A DNA stretch of 64,000 bases from Dokdonella koreensis DS-123 (lineage in GTDB: Bacteria > Pseudomonadota > Gammaproteobacteria > Xanthomonadales > Rhodanobacteraceae), in assembly GCF_001632775.1 (NCBI RefSeq), contig NZ_CP015249.1, positions 1,344,686 to 1,408,685 of the forward strand, written 5' to 3'. Each line of letters begins with the position of its first letter. Position 1 is the first letter of the stretch. The notes below the pieces were generated by a model. It saw only the letters and a program-made list of their open reading frames with translations. It was not told where the DNA came from and ran no database searches. Below are positions 34,087 to 44,818 of this stretch, piece by piece. The position numbers and the translations under genes are program-made.

Positions 34087-35694
34087 CTACATCCGGAACA
34101 CGCCGAAGCGGCCGCGCTCGATCGGCGCGTTGAAGGCGGCCGACAGGGCCAGGCCCAGCACGCGGCGCGTATCGGCCGGATCGATGATGCCGTCGTCCCA
34201 CAGCCGTGCGCTGGCGTAGTAGGGATGGCCCTGGCGCTCGTACTGGTCGCGGATCGGCGCCTTGAAGGCGTCCTCTTCTTCCTTCGGCCAGGTCTTGCCG
34301 GTGGCTTCCAGGCCGTCGCGACGGACCGTCGCCAGCACGGAGGCCGCTTGTTCGCCGCCCATGACGCTGATGCGCGCATTGGGCCACATCCACAGGAAGC
34401 GCGCACCGTAGGCGCGGCCGCACATCGCGTAGTTGCCGGCGCCGAAGCTGCCGCCGATGACGACGGTGAACTTGGGCACGTGCGAACAGGCCACGGCGGT
34501 GACCATCTTGGCGCCGTCCTTGGCGATGCCGGCGTTCTCGTACTTCTTGCCGACCATGAAGCCGGTGATGTTCTGGAGGAACACCAGCGGGATGTCGCGC
34601 TGGTTGCACAGCTCGATGAAATGCGCGCCCTTGAGCGCGCATTCGGCGAACAGGATGCCGTTGTTGGCGACGATGCCGACCGGGTAGCCGTGGATCCGCG
34701 CGAAGCCGGTGATCAGGGTCTTGCCGTAGCGGGCCTTGAACTCGTCCAGTTCCGAGCCGTCGACGATGCGGGCGATGATCTCGCGGATGTCGAACGGGAT
34801 GCGCACGTCGCGCGGGACGACGCCGTACAGCTCCTCGGCGGGATAGAGCGGCTCGCGCGGCGGCGCCACCGCCACCGGCAGGCGCTTGCTGCGATTGAGA
34901 TGGCTGAGGATGTCGCGGGTGATCGCCAGCGCGTGCGCGTCGTTCTCGGCGTAGTGGTCGGCCACGCCCGATACCGCGGTGTGCACGTCGGCGCCGCCCA
35001 GCGATTCGGCGTCGACGATCTCGCCGGTGGCGGCCTTCACCAGCGGCGGGCCGCCGAGGAAGATCGTTCCCTGCGCCCGGACGATCACGGTCTCGTCGCT
35101 CATCGCCGGCACGTAGGCGCCGCCGGCCGTGCACGAGCCCATCACCACGGCGATCTGGGCGATGCCCAGGCTGCTCATCCGCGCCTGGTTGTAGAAGATG
35201 CGGCCGAAATGCTCGCGATCCGGGAAGACCTCGTCCTGCAGCGGCAGGAAGGCGCCGCCGGAGTCGACCAGGTAGACGCACGGCAGGCGGTTCTCCAGGG
35301 CGATCTCCTGCGCGCGCAGGTGCTTCTTGACGGTCATCGGGAAATAGGTGCCGCCCTTGACCGTCGCGTCGTTGGCGACGACGAGGACTTCCTGGCCGTG
35401 CACGCGGCCGATGCCGGTGACGAGGCCGGCGCCGGGCGCGGCGTCCTCGTACATGCCGTGGGCGGCCAGCGCGGACAGCTCCAGGAACGGCGAGCCCGGA
35501 TCGAGCAGTGCGCGGATGCGCTCGCGCGGCAGCAGCTTGCCGCGTGCGGTGTGCTTGCTGCGTGCCGCTTCGCCGCCGCCGAGCGCGGCGCGGGCGGCGG
35601 TGGCCTGGAGGTCGTCGACCAGGCCGCGCAGCTGCGCGGCATTGGCGAGGAAGTCCTCGCTGCGGGTATCGATCTGGGTCTTCAGTGCCGGCAT
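34087..35694 (-). CDS. mccB: Methylcrotonyl-CoA carboxylase, carboxyltransferase (beta) subunit
   Basis: A 535-residue biotin-dependent carboxyltransferase of the leucine-degradation branch, transferring CO2 from carboxybiotin to 3-methylcrotonyl-CoA. The length is exactly that expected. Typical blocks are [71 protein letters not shown] and [12 protein letters not shown]. The start MPALKTQID (ATG 35694) is chosen over an upstream frame extension. The biotin-carrying alpha subunit is not adjacent, which is unusual for this pair. An acetyl/propionyl-CoA carboxylase role is less likely given the FPMTVKKH and GFMVGKK blocks. Confidence 0.88.
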   Translation of the reverse strand: MPALKTQIDTRSEDFLANAAQLRGLVDDLQATAARAALGGGEAARSKHTARGKLLPRERIRALLDPGSPFLELSALAAHGMYEDAAPGAGLVTGIGRVHGQEVLVVANDATVKGGTYFPMTVKKHLRAQEIALENRLPCVYLVDSGGAFLPLQDEVFPDREHFGRIFYNQARMSSLGIAQIAVVMGSCTAGGAYVPAMSDETVIVRAQGTIFLGGPPLVKAATGEIVDAESLGGADVHTAVSGVADHYAENDAHALAITRDILSHLNRSKRLPVAVAPPREPLYPAEELYGVVPRDVRIPFDIREIIARIVDGSELDEFKARYGKTLITGFARIHGYPVGIVANNGILFAECALKGAHFIELCNQRDIPLVFLQNITGFMVGKKYENAGIAKDGAKMVTAVACSHVPKFTVVIGGSFGAGNYAMCGRAYGARFLWMWPNARISVMGGEQAASVLATVRRDGLEATGKTWPKEEEDAFKAPIRDQYERQGHPYYASARLWDDGIIDPADTRRVLGLALSAAFNAPIERGRFGVFRM

Positions 35695-35770
35695 GGAGGA
35701 TCCCCGTGCGTTGGATGCCGCGCATGAAAGCACGGCGGTACCGTGGCGCCAACGGCGTCGACGCCTGCGC

Positions 35771-35802
35771 CAAAGCAAACGGCCCGGCGGATACCGGGCC
35801 GT
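35771..35802 (-). terminator. Intrinsic terminator after the Ala/Lys-rich lipoprotein gene
   Basis: A 9-bp stem (ACGGCCCGG / CCGGGCCGT, 35779-35802) with a 6-base loop. On the minus strand it is followed by TTGCTTTGG. It lies about 30 bases beyond the lipoprotein stop and ahead of mccB. Confidence 0.6.
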
Positions 35803-35829
35803 CGCTTCGCGATCAGGTGGAAGGCGCGA

Positions 35830-36336
35830 TCAGTCGCCGCCGTCCTTCTTGACGGCATCGGTCGCCGCGTCCTTGGCGTCCTTGGCGGTTTCCTTGATGT
35901 CGTGGCCGACTTCCTTGGCGCCTTCCTTGACTTCGCGGCCGGCGGCCTTGGTGGCCTCCCAGGCATCCTTCGCGCCTTCCTTCACGGCCGAGCCGGTGGC
36001 GGAGGCGGCTTCCTTGGTGGCCTCGGCGGCATGGCCGGCGGCCTCCTTGGTGGCGTCGGCTGCCGCGCCGGCCGCTTCCTTGGTCTTGTCCCAGGCGGTG
36101 CCGGCGGTCTGGCCGGCCTGGCTGGCCGCATCGGACACGGCGGTGCCGGCGGTATCGGCCGCGGCGCGGGTGGCCTCGGCGGCCTTCGCAGCTGCTTCCT
36201 TGGTGGCCTGCGCGGCGTCCTGGGCCGCCTTCTTGGCGTCCTCGGCAGCCTGCTGGGCCTGCTTCTGGGAATCGTCGCTGCACGCGGCGAGCGCCAGCAT
36301 CAGGACTGAAGCGGACAGCATCTTGGTCAACGACAT
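35830..36336 (-). CDS. Ala/Lys-rich repeat lipoprotein (LEA-like, amphipathic helix)
   Basis: A 168-residue putative lipoprotein. The signal ends in the lipobox LALAAC (Cys about 19). The mature chain is almost entirely Ala, Lys, Glu, Asp and Thr, with repeated KEAA, ATKEAA and DAKDAA units about 11 residues apart, which predicts a long amphipathic helix like LEA or apolipoprotein-type proteins. Such proteins are linked to desiccation or envelope stress, but no specific role can be given. The start follows GGGAGGG. It is followed by a terminator and is not obviously in an operon with the thiolase. Confidence 0.75.
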   Translation of the reverse strand: MSLTKMLSASVLMLALAACSDDSQKQAQQAAEDAKKAAQDAAQATKEAAAKAAEATRAAADTAGTAVSDAASQAGQTAGTAWDKTKEAAGAAADATKEAAGHAAEATKEAASATGSAVKEGAKDAWEATKAAGREVKEGAKEVGHDIKETAKDAKDAATDAVKKDGGD

Positions 36337-36422
36337 GATTGAACCCTCCCTTGGATGATGGATGCGGCTGGGTGCTGCGTACCTGGCCCGGTCGCGCCCG
36401 CCGCCCGGCGCGACCTGCGTGT

Positions 36423-37595
36423 TCACGCCAGTTCGATCGCGATCGCGGTCGCCTCGCCGCCGCCGATGCACAGCGCCGCGACACCACGCTTGCCGCCGCG
36501 GGCCTGCAGCGCGTGCAGCAGGGTCACGACGAGGCGCGCGCCGGAGGCGCCGATCGGGTGGCCGAGCGCACAGGCGCCGCCGTTGACGTTGAGCTTCTCG
36601 TGCGCGATGCCCAGATCCTTGATCGGTGCCATCGCGACCACGGCGAACGCCTCGTTGACTTCGAACAGGTCGACGTCGGCGACGTTCCAGCCGGCCTTCT
36701 TCAGGACGTTCTCGATCGCGGTGACCGGTGCGGTCGTGAACCACTGCGGCTCCTGCGAGTGCGTGGCATGCGCGACGATGCGCGCGAGCGGCTTCACGCC
36801 GCGCTTGCTCGCCTCGTCCGCGCTCATCAGCACGGTGGCGGCGGCGCCGTCGGAGATGCTCGAGGAACTGGCCGCGGTGACGGTGCCGTCCTTCTTGAAC
36901 GCACCTTTGAGGGTCGGGATCTTGGCGATGTCGGACTTGCCCGGCTGCTCGTCGGTGGCGACCTCGATCTCGCCCTTGCGCGAGGCGACCTTGACCGGAA
37001 CGATCTCGGCGGCGAACGCGCCGGAGGCGATCGCGGCCTGCGAACGCTTGACCGACTCGATCGTGTAGGCGTCCTGTTGCTCGCGCGTGAAACCGTATTT
37101 CTCGGCGGTGGCCTCGGCGAACACGCCCATCGACTGGCCGTCGTAAGGGTTGGTCAGGCCGTCCCAGGCCATGTGGTCGACCAGCTTGGCATCGCCGTAG
37201 CGCAGGCCCGGGCGCGCGTTGACCATGTGCGGCGCGTTGGTCATCGATTCCATGCCGCCGGCGACGACGACGCTGGCCGAGCCGGCCTTGATCAGGTCGT
37301 TGGCGAGCATGATCGCCTTCATGCCCGAGCCGCAGACCTTGTTGATCGTCGTGCAGCCGGTGGACGTGGGCAGGCCGGCCGCCAGCGCGGCCTGGCGCGC
37401 CGGTGCCTGGCCGAGGTTGGCCGGCAGCACGCAGCCCATGATGACCTCCGATACCTGGTCGGCGGCGACGCCCGATTGCTCCAGCGCAGCGCGGATCGCG
37501 GTGGCGCCGAGGGTCGGCGTCGGCACGCCGGTGAACTGGCCGAGCATGGAACCGATGGCGGTGCGCTTGGCGCCGACGATGACGACATCAGACAT
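36423..37595 (-). CDS. atoB: Acetyl-CoA C-acetyltransferase (thiolase)
   Basis: A 390-residue biosynthetic-type thiolase interconverting two acetyl-CoA and acetoacetyl-CoA. The nucleophilic Cys lies in NKVCGSGMKAIM (about residue 88). The C-terminal His and Cys are in GGACALGHPIGASGAR and LCIGGGEATA. The VNEAFAVVAM loop fits acetyl-CoA acetyltransferase. The gene could finish leucine catabolism (acetoacetate) or feed other pathways. The start MSDVVIVGAKRT is fixed by the domain edge. Its neighbours mccB and ivd also belong to acyl-CoA catabolism, with unrelated genes between. Confidence 0.93.
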   Translation of the reverse strand: MSDVVIVGAKRTAIGSMLGQFTGVPTPTLGATAIRAALEQSGVAADQVSEVIMGCVLPANLGQAPARQAALAAGLPTSTGCTTINKVCGSGMKAIMLANDLIKAGSASVVVAGGMESMTNAPHMVNARPGLRYGDAKLVDHMAWDGLTNPYDGQSMGVFAEATAEKYGFTREQQDAYTIESVKRSQAAIASGAFAAEIVPVKVASRKGEIEVATDEQPGKSDIAKIPTLKGAFKKDGTVTAASSSSISDGAAATVLMSADEASKRGVKPLARIVAHATHSQEPQWFTTAPVTAIENVLKKAGWNVADVDLFEVNEAFAVVAMAPIKDLGIAHEKLNVNGGACALGHPIGASGARLVVTLLHALQARGGKRGVAALCIGGGEATAIAIELA

Positions 37596-37700
37596 GGGAG
37601 TACTCCTGGAAAATGCGGGCGGGCGCGAGGAAGGCCGGCCGGGCGCGCATTATGGCAGCGCACCGGAGTGGCGCAAAGCGCACCGCCGGCGTGCAACGCC

Positions 37701-38301
<601 letters not shown>

Positions 38302-38312
<11 letters not shown>

Positions 38313-38775
38313 GGGAAGGTCCTCCGGGACGGTGGCGAAGAGCGGGCAGGGCGGATGGGCGTGCCGGCGCCGGCCCGGCGGCGGGTGCGCGGTCGAGCAG
38401 GCCGCGCACGCGCGGCGGGTCGCCGTGCCGGCGCGCGAACGCGAGCAGTTCGGCATAGGTGCGGTTGCTGTGGCGCAGGGCCGCCGCGCGCAGCGCCGGC
38501 GGCAGCTGCGGATCGGCCTGGGTGCGCAGCAGGCGCTCGTGGACTGCGCACAGGTAGCCGGCGCTGATCGCCGCCTGGTCCAGGCGCACGTGCAGGTCGG
38601 CCAGGTTGTGGCTGGAGACCACCACGGCGGCCACGGCTTCGTCGGCGTCCGGCCACAGCGTGAACAGCAGCTGCGCCTGGGCCAGCGCGCGCAGGTAGTG
38701 CTCGCGGGCCTCGATCAGGTCGCCGGCGTGGTAGCGGGCGTTGCCGGCTTCGATCGTCTGTTTCCAGTGCTCCAC
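38302..38775 (-). CDS. SOD-operon hypothetical protein (orfX/PA4469-like)
   Basis: A 157-residue soluble protein rich in helices, with a TPR-like look ([38 protein letters not shown]). By position it corresponds to the small orfX gene found before the Mn-SOD gene in the Fur-regulated fumC-orfX-sodA operon of pseudomonads (PA4469). It overlaps sodA by 11 bases and starts 9 bases after the ZIP gene. The biochemical role of this family is not known. The Pro/Arg-rich last 25 residues overlap the SOD start and may be variable. Confidence 0.72.
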
Positions 38776-38784
38776 GACGTTCTC

Positions 38785-39657
38785 CTAGAGGGCCAGCGCC
38801 GTGTCCATGACCATCATCAGGCAGAAGCCCAGGCACAGCCCGGCGCTGGCCGCGGCCACGTGCCCGTTGCGGTAGGACTCCGGCACGATCACCTGGACCA
38901 CCGCGATCAGCATTGCCCCGGCCGCCAGCGCCAGCCCCCAGGGCAGCGCGATCGCGGTCAGCCCGGCCAGCCAGGCCGAGGCGACCGCCGCGATGGGTTC
39001 GACCAGGCCCGATGCCGCGCCGGCCAGCAGCGCCTTGCCGCGCGTCAGGCCGGCACCGGCCAGTACCAGGGCGACCACGAGGCCCTCGGGCATGTCCTGC
39101 AGCGCGATGCCGAGGGTCAGGCCGCGCGCTTCGGGCAGGGCCGCGCCGGCGGCGACGCCGACCGCCATGCCCTCGGGGATGTTGTGCGCGACGATCGCGA
39201 TGACGAACAGGACGATGCGCGCCGGCACCAGCGGGCTCCCCGGCACCGACGGGCCCAGCCGGTCATGCGGCAGCAGGTGCTCGACGGCGACCAGGCCCGA
39301 GGCGCCGAGCAGCAGGCCGGCGCTGACCAGGCCGCCGGCCTGCCACGGCGTCGCGCCGAGGTCCCGTGTCGCGTCCAGGCCCGGCACGATCAGCGAGAAG
39401 GCGGTGGCCGCCAGCATCACGCCGGCACCGAAGCCGAGCAGGCCGTCGGCGACGGCCTGCGGCAGGGTACGCACGACCAGGACCGGCAGTGCGCCCAGGG
39501 CGGTGCCGAGTGCACAAAGGCCGCCGGCCTGCAGGGCGTGCTGCAGCGGTGGGTCGAGGTCGGCCGCCGCGTACCCCAGCAGCACGGCCGCGACGACCAG
39601 GGCGGCGGCGAGCGGGCCGGACAGCGACGAGGGGAAGCGGGACGAGGCGATGCGCAT
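38785..39657 (-). CDS. ZIP family divalent-metal transporter
   Basis: A 290-residue inner-membrane permease with about eight membrane segments. The ZIP binuclear metal site is visible as HNIPEGMAVG and, two helices later, QDMPEG. It would import Mn(II), Zn(II) or Fe(II). As the first gene of an operon with orfX and Mn-SOD, and downstream of a Fur-like box, it probably brings in manganese for SOD under iron shortage, as proposed for the P. aeruginosa PA4467-sodM region. Metal choice cannot be read from the sequence. Confidence 0.88.
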   Translation of the reverse strand: MRIASSRFPSSLSGPLAAALVVAAVLLGYAAADLDPPLQHALQAGGLCALGTALGALPVLVVRTLPQAVADGLLGFGAGVMLAATAFSLIVPGLDATRDLGATPWQAGGLVSAGLLLGASGLVAVEHLLPHDRLGPSVPGSPLVPARIVLFVIAIVAHNIPEGMAVGVAAGAALPEARGLTLGIALQDMPEGLVVALVLAGAGLTRGKALLAGAASGLVEPIAAVASAWLAGLTAIALPWGLALAAGAMLIAVVQVIVPESYRNGHVAAASAGLCLGFCLMMVMDTALAL

Positions 39658-39688
39658 GGCTCGGCAGGCGGTGGGGTGGCCTGACGAT

Positions 39689-39707
39689 AATGCGAATCGT
39701 TCGCATT
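39689..39707. promoter_or_regulatory. Fur-like operator upstream of the ZIP-orfX-sodA operon
   Basis: A perfect palindrome AATGCGAA-TCG-TTCGCATT, 32 bases before the ZIP start codon, within the AT-richer context GATAATGCGAATCG. It matches the Fur-box pattern (inverted AATGAGAA/TTCTCATT-type halves) with two substitutions per half. A Zur or MntR site is an alternative, but the layout resembles the Fur-controlled Mn-SOD operon of pseudomonads. Confidence 0.65.
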
Positions 39708-39862
39708 TAATTCAAGGGCACGATGCCACGTTCATCTTCCGGCCGCGGGCGGACCGGCTGCGGCGGGCACGCTGCGGACAGGCAGGGTCAGGCCGGTTGC
39801 GGCCGTGGCGCGGGGACGCACGATGGTGCCGGTGCCGGTGTTGGCGCTGTAACGGTGCGCCG

Positions 39863-41020
39863 TCAGCTCTTGCCGTGGAACAGCTCGCGGCCGATCAGCA
39901 TGCGGCGGATCTCGTTGGTGCCGGCGCCGATCTCGTAGAGCTTGGCGTCGCGCAGGATGCGCCCGGTCGGGAATTCGTTGATGTAGCCGTTGCCGCCGAG
40001 CGTCTGGATCGCTTCCAGCGCGACCTTGACCGCATTCTGCGAGGCGTTGAGCAGGCAGGCGGCCGGGTCGATCCGCGACTTGATGCCGCGATCGAAGTCC
40101 GCTGCCACCTGGTAGGCGAAGGCGCGCGAGGACTGCAACGCGGTGTACATGTCGGCGATCTTCGCCTGCATCATGCCGAACGTGCCGATCGGTGCGTTGA
40201 ACTGCTTGCGCTCGCGCACGTACGGCAGGGCGATGTCGAGCGCCGCCTGCATCAGCCCGATCGGGCCGCCCGACAGCACCAGGCGCTCGGTGTCCAGGCC
40301 GCTCATCAGCACGCGCACGCCGTCGTTGACTTCGCCGACGCGGTTCTCGTCGGGGATCTCGCAGTCCTCGAACACCAGCTCGCAGGTGTTGGAGCCGCGC
40401 ATGCCGAGCTTGTCGAGCTTCTGGGCGGTGGAAAAGCCCTTCATGCCCTTCTCGACGATGAAGGCGGTCATGCAGCGCGACCCGGCCGGCTTCGGCGCGG
40501 TGCGCATGTAGACCAGCAGCACGTCGGCGTCGGGGCCGTTGGTGATCCACATCTTGCTGCCGTTGGCGATCCAGACCTCGCCCTTCTTCTCGGCGCGGCA
40601 GGTCATCGACCCGACCACGTCCGAGCCCGCGCCCGGCTCGCTCATCGCCAGCGCACCCACCCATTCGCCGCTGCACAGCTTCGGCAGGTACTTGCGCCGC
40701 TGCGCATCGTTGCCGTTGTGGTTGAGGTTCTGCACGCACAGGTTCGAATGCGCGCCGTAGGACAGGCCGACCGAGCCGGACGCGCGCGAGATCTCCTCCA
40801 GCGCGACGACGTGGGCCAGGTAGCCCAGATCCGATCCGCCCAGCTCGCCCGGGACGGTGACGCCGAGCAGGCCCAGCTCGCCGAACTTGCGCCACAGGTC
40901 CGCCGGGAACTGGTTCTCGTGGTCGATGCGGTCCGCGCGCGGCGCGATCTCCTTCTCGGCGAAGGCATGCACGGTCTCGCGCAGCAGGTCCAGGTCTTCA
41001 CCGAGTTGGAAAGGGCGCAT
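39863..41020 (-). CDS. ivd: Isovaleryl-CoA dehydrogenase
   Basis: A 385-residue flavin-dependent acyl-CoA dehydrogenase of leucine catabolism (isovaleryl-CoA to 3-methylcrotonyl-CoA). The IVD-specific catalytic base is E245 in [12 protein letters not shown], and the place of the usual C-terminal Glu is taken by Gly in [12 protein letters not shown], as in known isovaleryl-CoA dehydrogenases. Other blocks are [13 protein letters not shown] and WITNG for FAD/substrate binding. Its product is the substrate of the enzyme of which mccB (34.1 kb) encodes a subunit. It is divergent from ribokinase; a perfect CGTTC-AAAC-GAACG inverted repeat near 41155 in the shared upstream region may be an operator. 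Confidence 0.93.
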   Translation of the reverse strand: MRPFQLGEDLDLLRETVHAFAEKEIAPRADRIDHENQFPADLWRKFGELGLLGVTVPGELGGSDLGYLAHVVALEEISRASGSVGLSYGAHSNLCVQNLNHNGNDAQRRKYLPKLCSGEWVGALAMSEPGAGSDVVGSMTCRAEKKGEVWIANGSKMWITNGPDADVLLVYMRTAPKPAGSRCMTAFIVEKGMKGFSTAQKLDKLGMRGSNTCELVFEDCEIPDENRVGEVNDGVRVLMSGLDTERLVLSGGPIGLMQAALDIALPYVRERKQFNAPIGTFGMMQAKIADMYTALQSSRAFAYQVAADFDRGIKSRIDPAACLLNASQNAVKVALEAIQTLGGNGYINEFPTGRILRDAKLYEIGAGTNEIRRMLIGRELFHGKS

Positions 41021-41228
41021 GGCGGACGGACTCCGTTCTGGTCAGTGGGCAGGCGCTTGCGGGGGGCCGGCGGCGCGTCGCAACCGCAGGCGCACTCTGC
41101 CACACTCGGGGCGGGCGCCACCACGCGCGCGCGGGAATCAATCGCATGCGACCGTTCAAACGAACGACCGGCCGATCGGGCACGATCGACGGCCGGTACC
41201 GATGCCTCCTCGTCCCGGACGGCGGCCG

Positions 41229-42134
41229 ATGACCGCGCGCATCGTGGTCGTCGGCAGCGTCAACATCGACATGGTGGTGCACTGCGACACGCTGCCCGCC
41301 CCCGGCCAGACCGTCATCGGCGGCACGTTCCGCAAGCTGCCCGGCGGCAAGGGGGCCAATCAGGCCGTGGCGGCCGCGCGACTGGGCGCCGCGGTGACGT
41401 TCGTCGGCTGTATCGGCGACGACGACCTCGGTCGCGAGGCGCGCGCCGCGCTCGCGGCCGAAGGCATCGATACCGCACATCTCGCCGTCGTGTCCTCGGC
41501 CAGCACCGGCGTGGCGCTGATCAGCGTCGATGCGGCCGGCCAGAACGCGATCACCGTCGCCTCGGCGGCCAACGCCACCCTGGCGCCTGCCCAGGTCGAC
41601 GCGGCCGGCGCGGCGATCGAGGCGGCCGACCTGCTGGTGTGCCAGCTCGAGTCGCCGCAGCCGGCGGTCGCCCAGGCGATCGTCCGCGCGTGCCGTGCCG
41701 GCGTGCCGGTGCTGCTCAATCCGGCACCGGCACCGCCCGCGCCGCCGGCCTTCCTCGGCGCGGTGGACGTGCTGGTGCCCAACGAGGTCGAGGCGGCGGC
41801 GTTGACCGGCATGCCGGCCACGGCCTTCGATGCCGCCACGGCCGCCGAGCAGTTGCGGGCGGCGGGTGCGGCGGGCGTGATCGTCACGCTCGGTAGCGCG
41901 GGCCTGTGCCTGGCCGACGCGGCCGGCACGCTGCGGCTGCCGGCGCAGCAGGTCGAGGTGGTCGACGCCACCGGTGCCGGCGACGCCTTCGTCGGCGCCC
42001 TGGCGGTGGCGCTGGCCGAAGGCGCGGACCTGCGCGCAGCGGCAGCGTTCGCGCAGCGCGCCGCCGCCGTCAGCGTGACGCGCCCGGGTGCGATGGCGGC
42101 GATGCCGCGGCGTGGCGAACTGGCCGGGTGGTAA
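41229..42134 (+). CDS. rbsK: Ribokinase (PfkB family)
   Basis: A 301-residue sugar kinase that phosphorylates D-ribose at O5. The N-terminal PfkB signature GGKGANQAVAAARLG (about residues 39-53) and the C-terminal VDATGAGDAFVGALAVAL (catalytic Asp in GAGD) are intact. The start MTARIVVVGSVNIDMVV matches the family. There is no ribose transporter or RbsR next to it, so it may serve nucleoside salvage. The 3' side faces composite repeat copy 3. Confidence 0.9.
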   Translation: MTARIVVVGSVNIDMVVHCDTLPAPGQTVIGGTFRKLPGGKGANQAVAAARLGAAVTFVGCIGDDDLGREARAALAAEGIDTAHLAVVSSASTGVALISVDAAGQNAITVASAANATLAPAQVDAAGAAIEAADLLVCQLESPQPAVAQAIVRACRAGVPVLLNPAPAPPAPPAFLGAVDVLVPNEVEAAALTGMPATAFDAATAAEQLRAAGAAGVIVTLGSAGLCLADAAGTLRLPAQQVEVVDATGAGDAFVGALAVALAEGADLRAAAAFAQRAAAVSVTRPGAMAAMPRRGELAGW

Positions 42135-42213
42135 CCCGGTAAAAAGGGGTTTTTCGTCTTTACTGCGGGATCACTCGGCTCCGGCTCCGCTCTGGCTCTG
42201 GCCTTTGACTTTT

Positions 42214-42719
<506 letters not shown>

Positions 42720-42769
42720 GGCGAGAGCGAGGCGAGAGCCGATCGATTCACGCAGCGGGGCAAAGAACC

Positions 42770-42798
42770 AAAAAAAGAACGCGCCATGCGGCGCGTTC
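42770..42798 (-). terminator. Intrinsic terminator of the leucine dehydrogenase gene
   Basis: A 9-bp perfect stem (GAACGCGCC / GGCGCGTTC) with a 4-base loop. On the minus strand it is followed by TTTTTTTGG. It lies about 65 bases after the stop of the leftward gene and is separate from the composite repeat. Confidence 0.88.
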
Positions 42799-42863
42799 CT
42801 GATGCGGCGCGTGCAGACGCGGCCGCTTCTGGTGGGCCGGACGCGTGGTCCGGCCCTGTGGCC

Positions 42864-43967
42864 TTACTGGCCGCGCATGCGGCCTTCGAAGCGCGGCGCA
42901 TGGTTGCCCATGTGCGGCAGGCGCAGCTTGCCGATCGTGGCGATGCGCTCCTCGGCCATGCGGTCGGCCGCCAGGTAGGTGGGGATGCCTTCCTGGCCGG
43001 CGATCTGGAAGATGCGCGTGAGGTTGTGGTAGATCGTGCGCATCATGCGCATCGCGCGCTCGCGGTTGTAGCCGTCGATCTCCAGCGAGATGTTCATGAC
43101 GCCGCCGGCGTTGACCGCGTAGTCCGGCGCGTAGAGGATGCCGCGGCGCTGGACCTCGTCGCCGATCGCGTCGGTGGCGAGCTGGTTGTTGGCGGCGCCG
43201 CAGATCACCTTGCACTTGAGGCGCTCCAGCGTCTGTTCGTTGATCGTGCCGCCGAGCGCGCAGGGGCTGAACACGTCGGCGTCGACGTCGTAGATCTCGT
43301 CGATGCCCACTGCCTCGCAGCCGAACTCGTCGACGCAGCGCTGCACCGCCTCGCGGTTGATGTCGGTGACGAACACCTTGGCGTCGTGCTCGCGCAGCAG
43401 CTTGACGAACTCCAGGCCGACGTGGCCCACGCCCTGCACCGCGTAGGCGTGGCGGCCCACTTCCTCGCTGCCGAACTTGGCGTTGAGCGAGGCCAGCAGG
43501 CCCTGCAGCGTGCCGTAGGCGGTGAACGGCGACGGGTCGCCGGAGCCGCCGTGCACCTGGTGCACGCCGGTCACGAACTGGGTCTCGCGGAACACCCATT
43601 CCATGTCGTTGACGTCGATGCCGACGTCCTCGGCGGTGATGTAGCGGCCGTTGAGCGAGTTGACGAAACGGCCGAAGGCGCGGAACAGGGCCTCGGACTT
43701 GTCCTTGCCGGGGTCGCCGATGATCACGGCCTTGCCGCCGCCGAGGTTGAGGCCGGCGACGGCGTTCTTGTAGGTCATGCCGCGCGACAGGCGCAGCACG
43801 TCGTTGACCGCTTCCTGCTCGCTCTTGTAGGGCCACATGCGCAGTCCGCCGAGCGCCGGGCCGAGCACGGTGTTGTGGACCGCGATGATGGCCTTCAGGC
43901 CGACATCCTGGTTGTGGCAGAACACGACTTCTTCATGGCCGGTGCGGGCGATCGTTTCGAAAATCAT
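42864..43967 (-). CDS. Leucine (branched-chain amino acid) dehydrogenase
   Basis: A 367-residue Glu/Leu/Phe/Val dehydrogenase that deaminates leucine, valine or isoleucine to 2-oxo acids with NAD+. The catalytic Lys79 lies in GLNLGGGKAVIIGDP. The Gly-rich substrate loop is LGPALGGLRMWPY, and the NAD-binding motif is AVQGVGHVGLEFVK. The length fits leucine dehydrogenase. Start ATG 43967 follows CCGGAG. It would supply 2-oxoisocaproate to the pathway in which ivd and mccB act further left. It ends in a clear terminator. Confidence 0.92.
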   Translation of the reverse strand: MIFETIARTGHEEVVFCHNQDVGLKAIIAVHNTVLGPALGGLRMWPYKSEQEAVNDVLRLSRGMTYKNAVAGLNLGGGKAVIIGDPGKDKSEALFRAFGRFVNSLNGRYITAEDVGIDVNDMEWVFRETQFVTGVHQVHGGSGDPSPFTAYGTLQGLLASLNAKFGSEEVGRHAYAVQGVGHVGLEFVKLLREHDAKVFVTDINREAVQRCVDEFGCEAVGIDEIYDVDADVFSPCALGGTINEQTLERLKCKVICGAANNQLATDAIGDEVQRRGILYAPDYAVNAGGVMNISLEIDGYNRERAMRMMRTIYHNLTRIFQIAGQEGIPTYLAADRMAEERIATIGKLRLPHMGNHAPRFEGRMRGQ

Positions 43968-44196
43968 CAAGAGACTCCGGACGGAACGAGGCGGCGCTCG
44001 CGCTGCACCCCGGCAGGGGCGGGGCGGTTCCGGCGAGCGGCGGATGGTAGGTGGCTGGACGCGACGGTGCCGCGGTAGGAAAACGGCGATTGTAGCCTGC
44101 CCCGTGCGGGGCGGGTATCGATCTCCGGGACCGGGTTCCGCGCGGTCGCGGCTGCGCGCACAATCGGCGCCCACCACCGTCCGGGAGCCCGCACCG

Positions 44197-44793
44197 ATGC
44201 CGTCGATCGTCCGTACCGCCCTGGGGGCCGTGTTCGTGCTGGCGGGGCTCGCCACGTCCGTGCCGGCCCGTGCCGATGCGCGCGAGGCGGTGCTGGCGGC
44301 CCACCGCACGTCGATGGAATCGCGTGTGCGCATCGAGATGGACACCGCTGCCAGCGGCCGGGCCGCACGCTCGACCGTGCGCTACGACACCAGCCGGCGC
44401 GTGCACATGAAGACCGACCAGATGGAGCTGATCGTGCTGCCCGAGGGAACCTGGATGCGGACCGGCGGCGAGGCGTGGACCCAGCCGCCGTTCGATGTCG
44501 GCAGCCTGGTGCGCCAGCTGGTGCCGCAGACGGTGGAGCAGGTGCAGAACGGCATTTCCAATGCCGTGGCCGAAGGCGCCGCCGAGTTCGGCGGACAGGC
44601 GGTGCAGGCGTACCGCTTCGACGTCGCGGTGACCGTCATGGGCGTGCCGATGACTTCGCGCAACCGCATCCTGGTCGACGGCGCCGGGCGCATCGTCCAT
44701 TCGGTCAGCGACGGCGAGGCGCTCGGCAGGAAGACCCATGCCGAGCAGACCTATCACTACGACGAGGCGATCCGCATCACCGCCCCGCACTGA
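44197..44793 (+). CDS. Secreted hypothetical protein (LolA/outer-membrane-lipoprotein-carrier-like size)
   Basis: A 198-residue exported protein with a Sec signal peptide (about residues 1-27, ending VPARADA). The mature chain has alternating beta-strand-like segments (SRVRIEMDTAASGRAARSTV, HMKTDQMELIVLPEGTWMRT, YRFDVAVTVMGVPMTSRNRI), a pattern seen in LolA/LppX-like half-barrels. The family is not recognised with confidence. The start follows GGGAGCCC. It is convergent with bamD (25-base gap) and divergent from the leucine dehydrogenase gene. Confidence 0.65.
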   Translation: MPSIVRTALGAVFVLAGLATSVPARADAREAVLAAHRTSMESRVRIEMDTAASGRAARSTVRYDTSRRVHMKTDQMELIVLPEGTWMRTGGEAWTQPPFDVGSLVRQLVPQTVEQVQNGISNAVAEGAAEFGGQAVQAYRFDVAVTVMGVPMTSRNRILVDGAGRIVHSVSDGEALGRKTHAEQTYHYDEAIRITAPH

Positions 44794-44818
44794 ACCGCGC
44801 CGTGGCGCGGGCGTGCGG

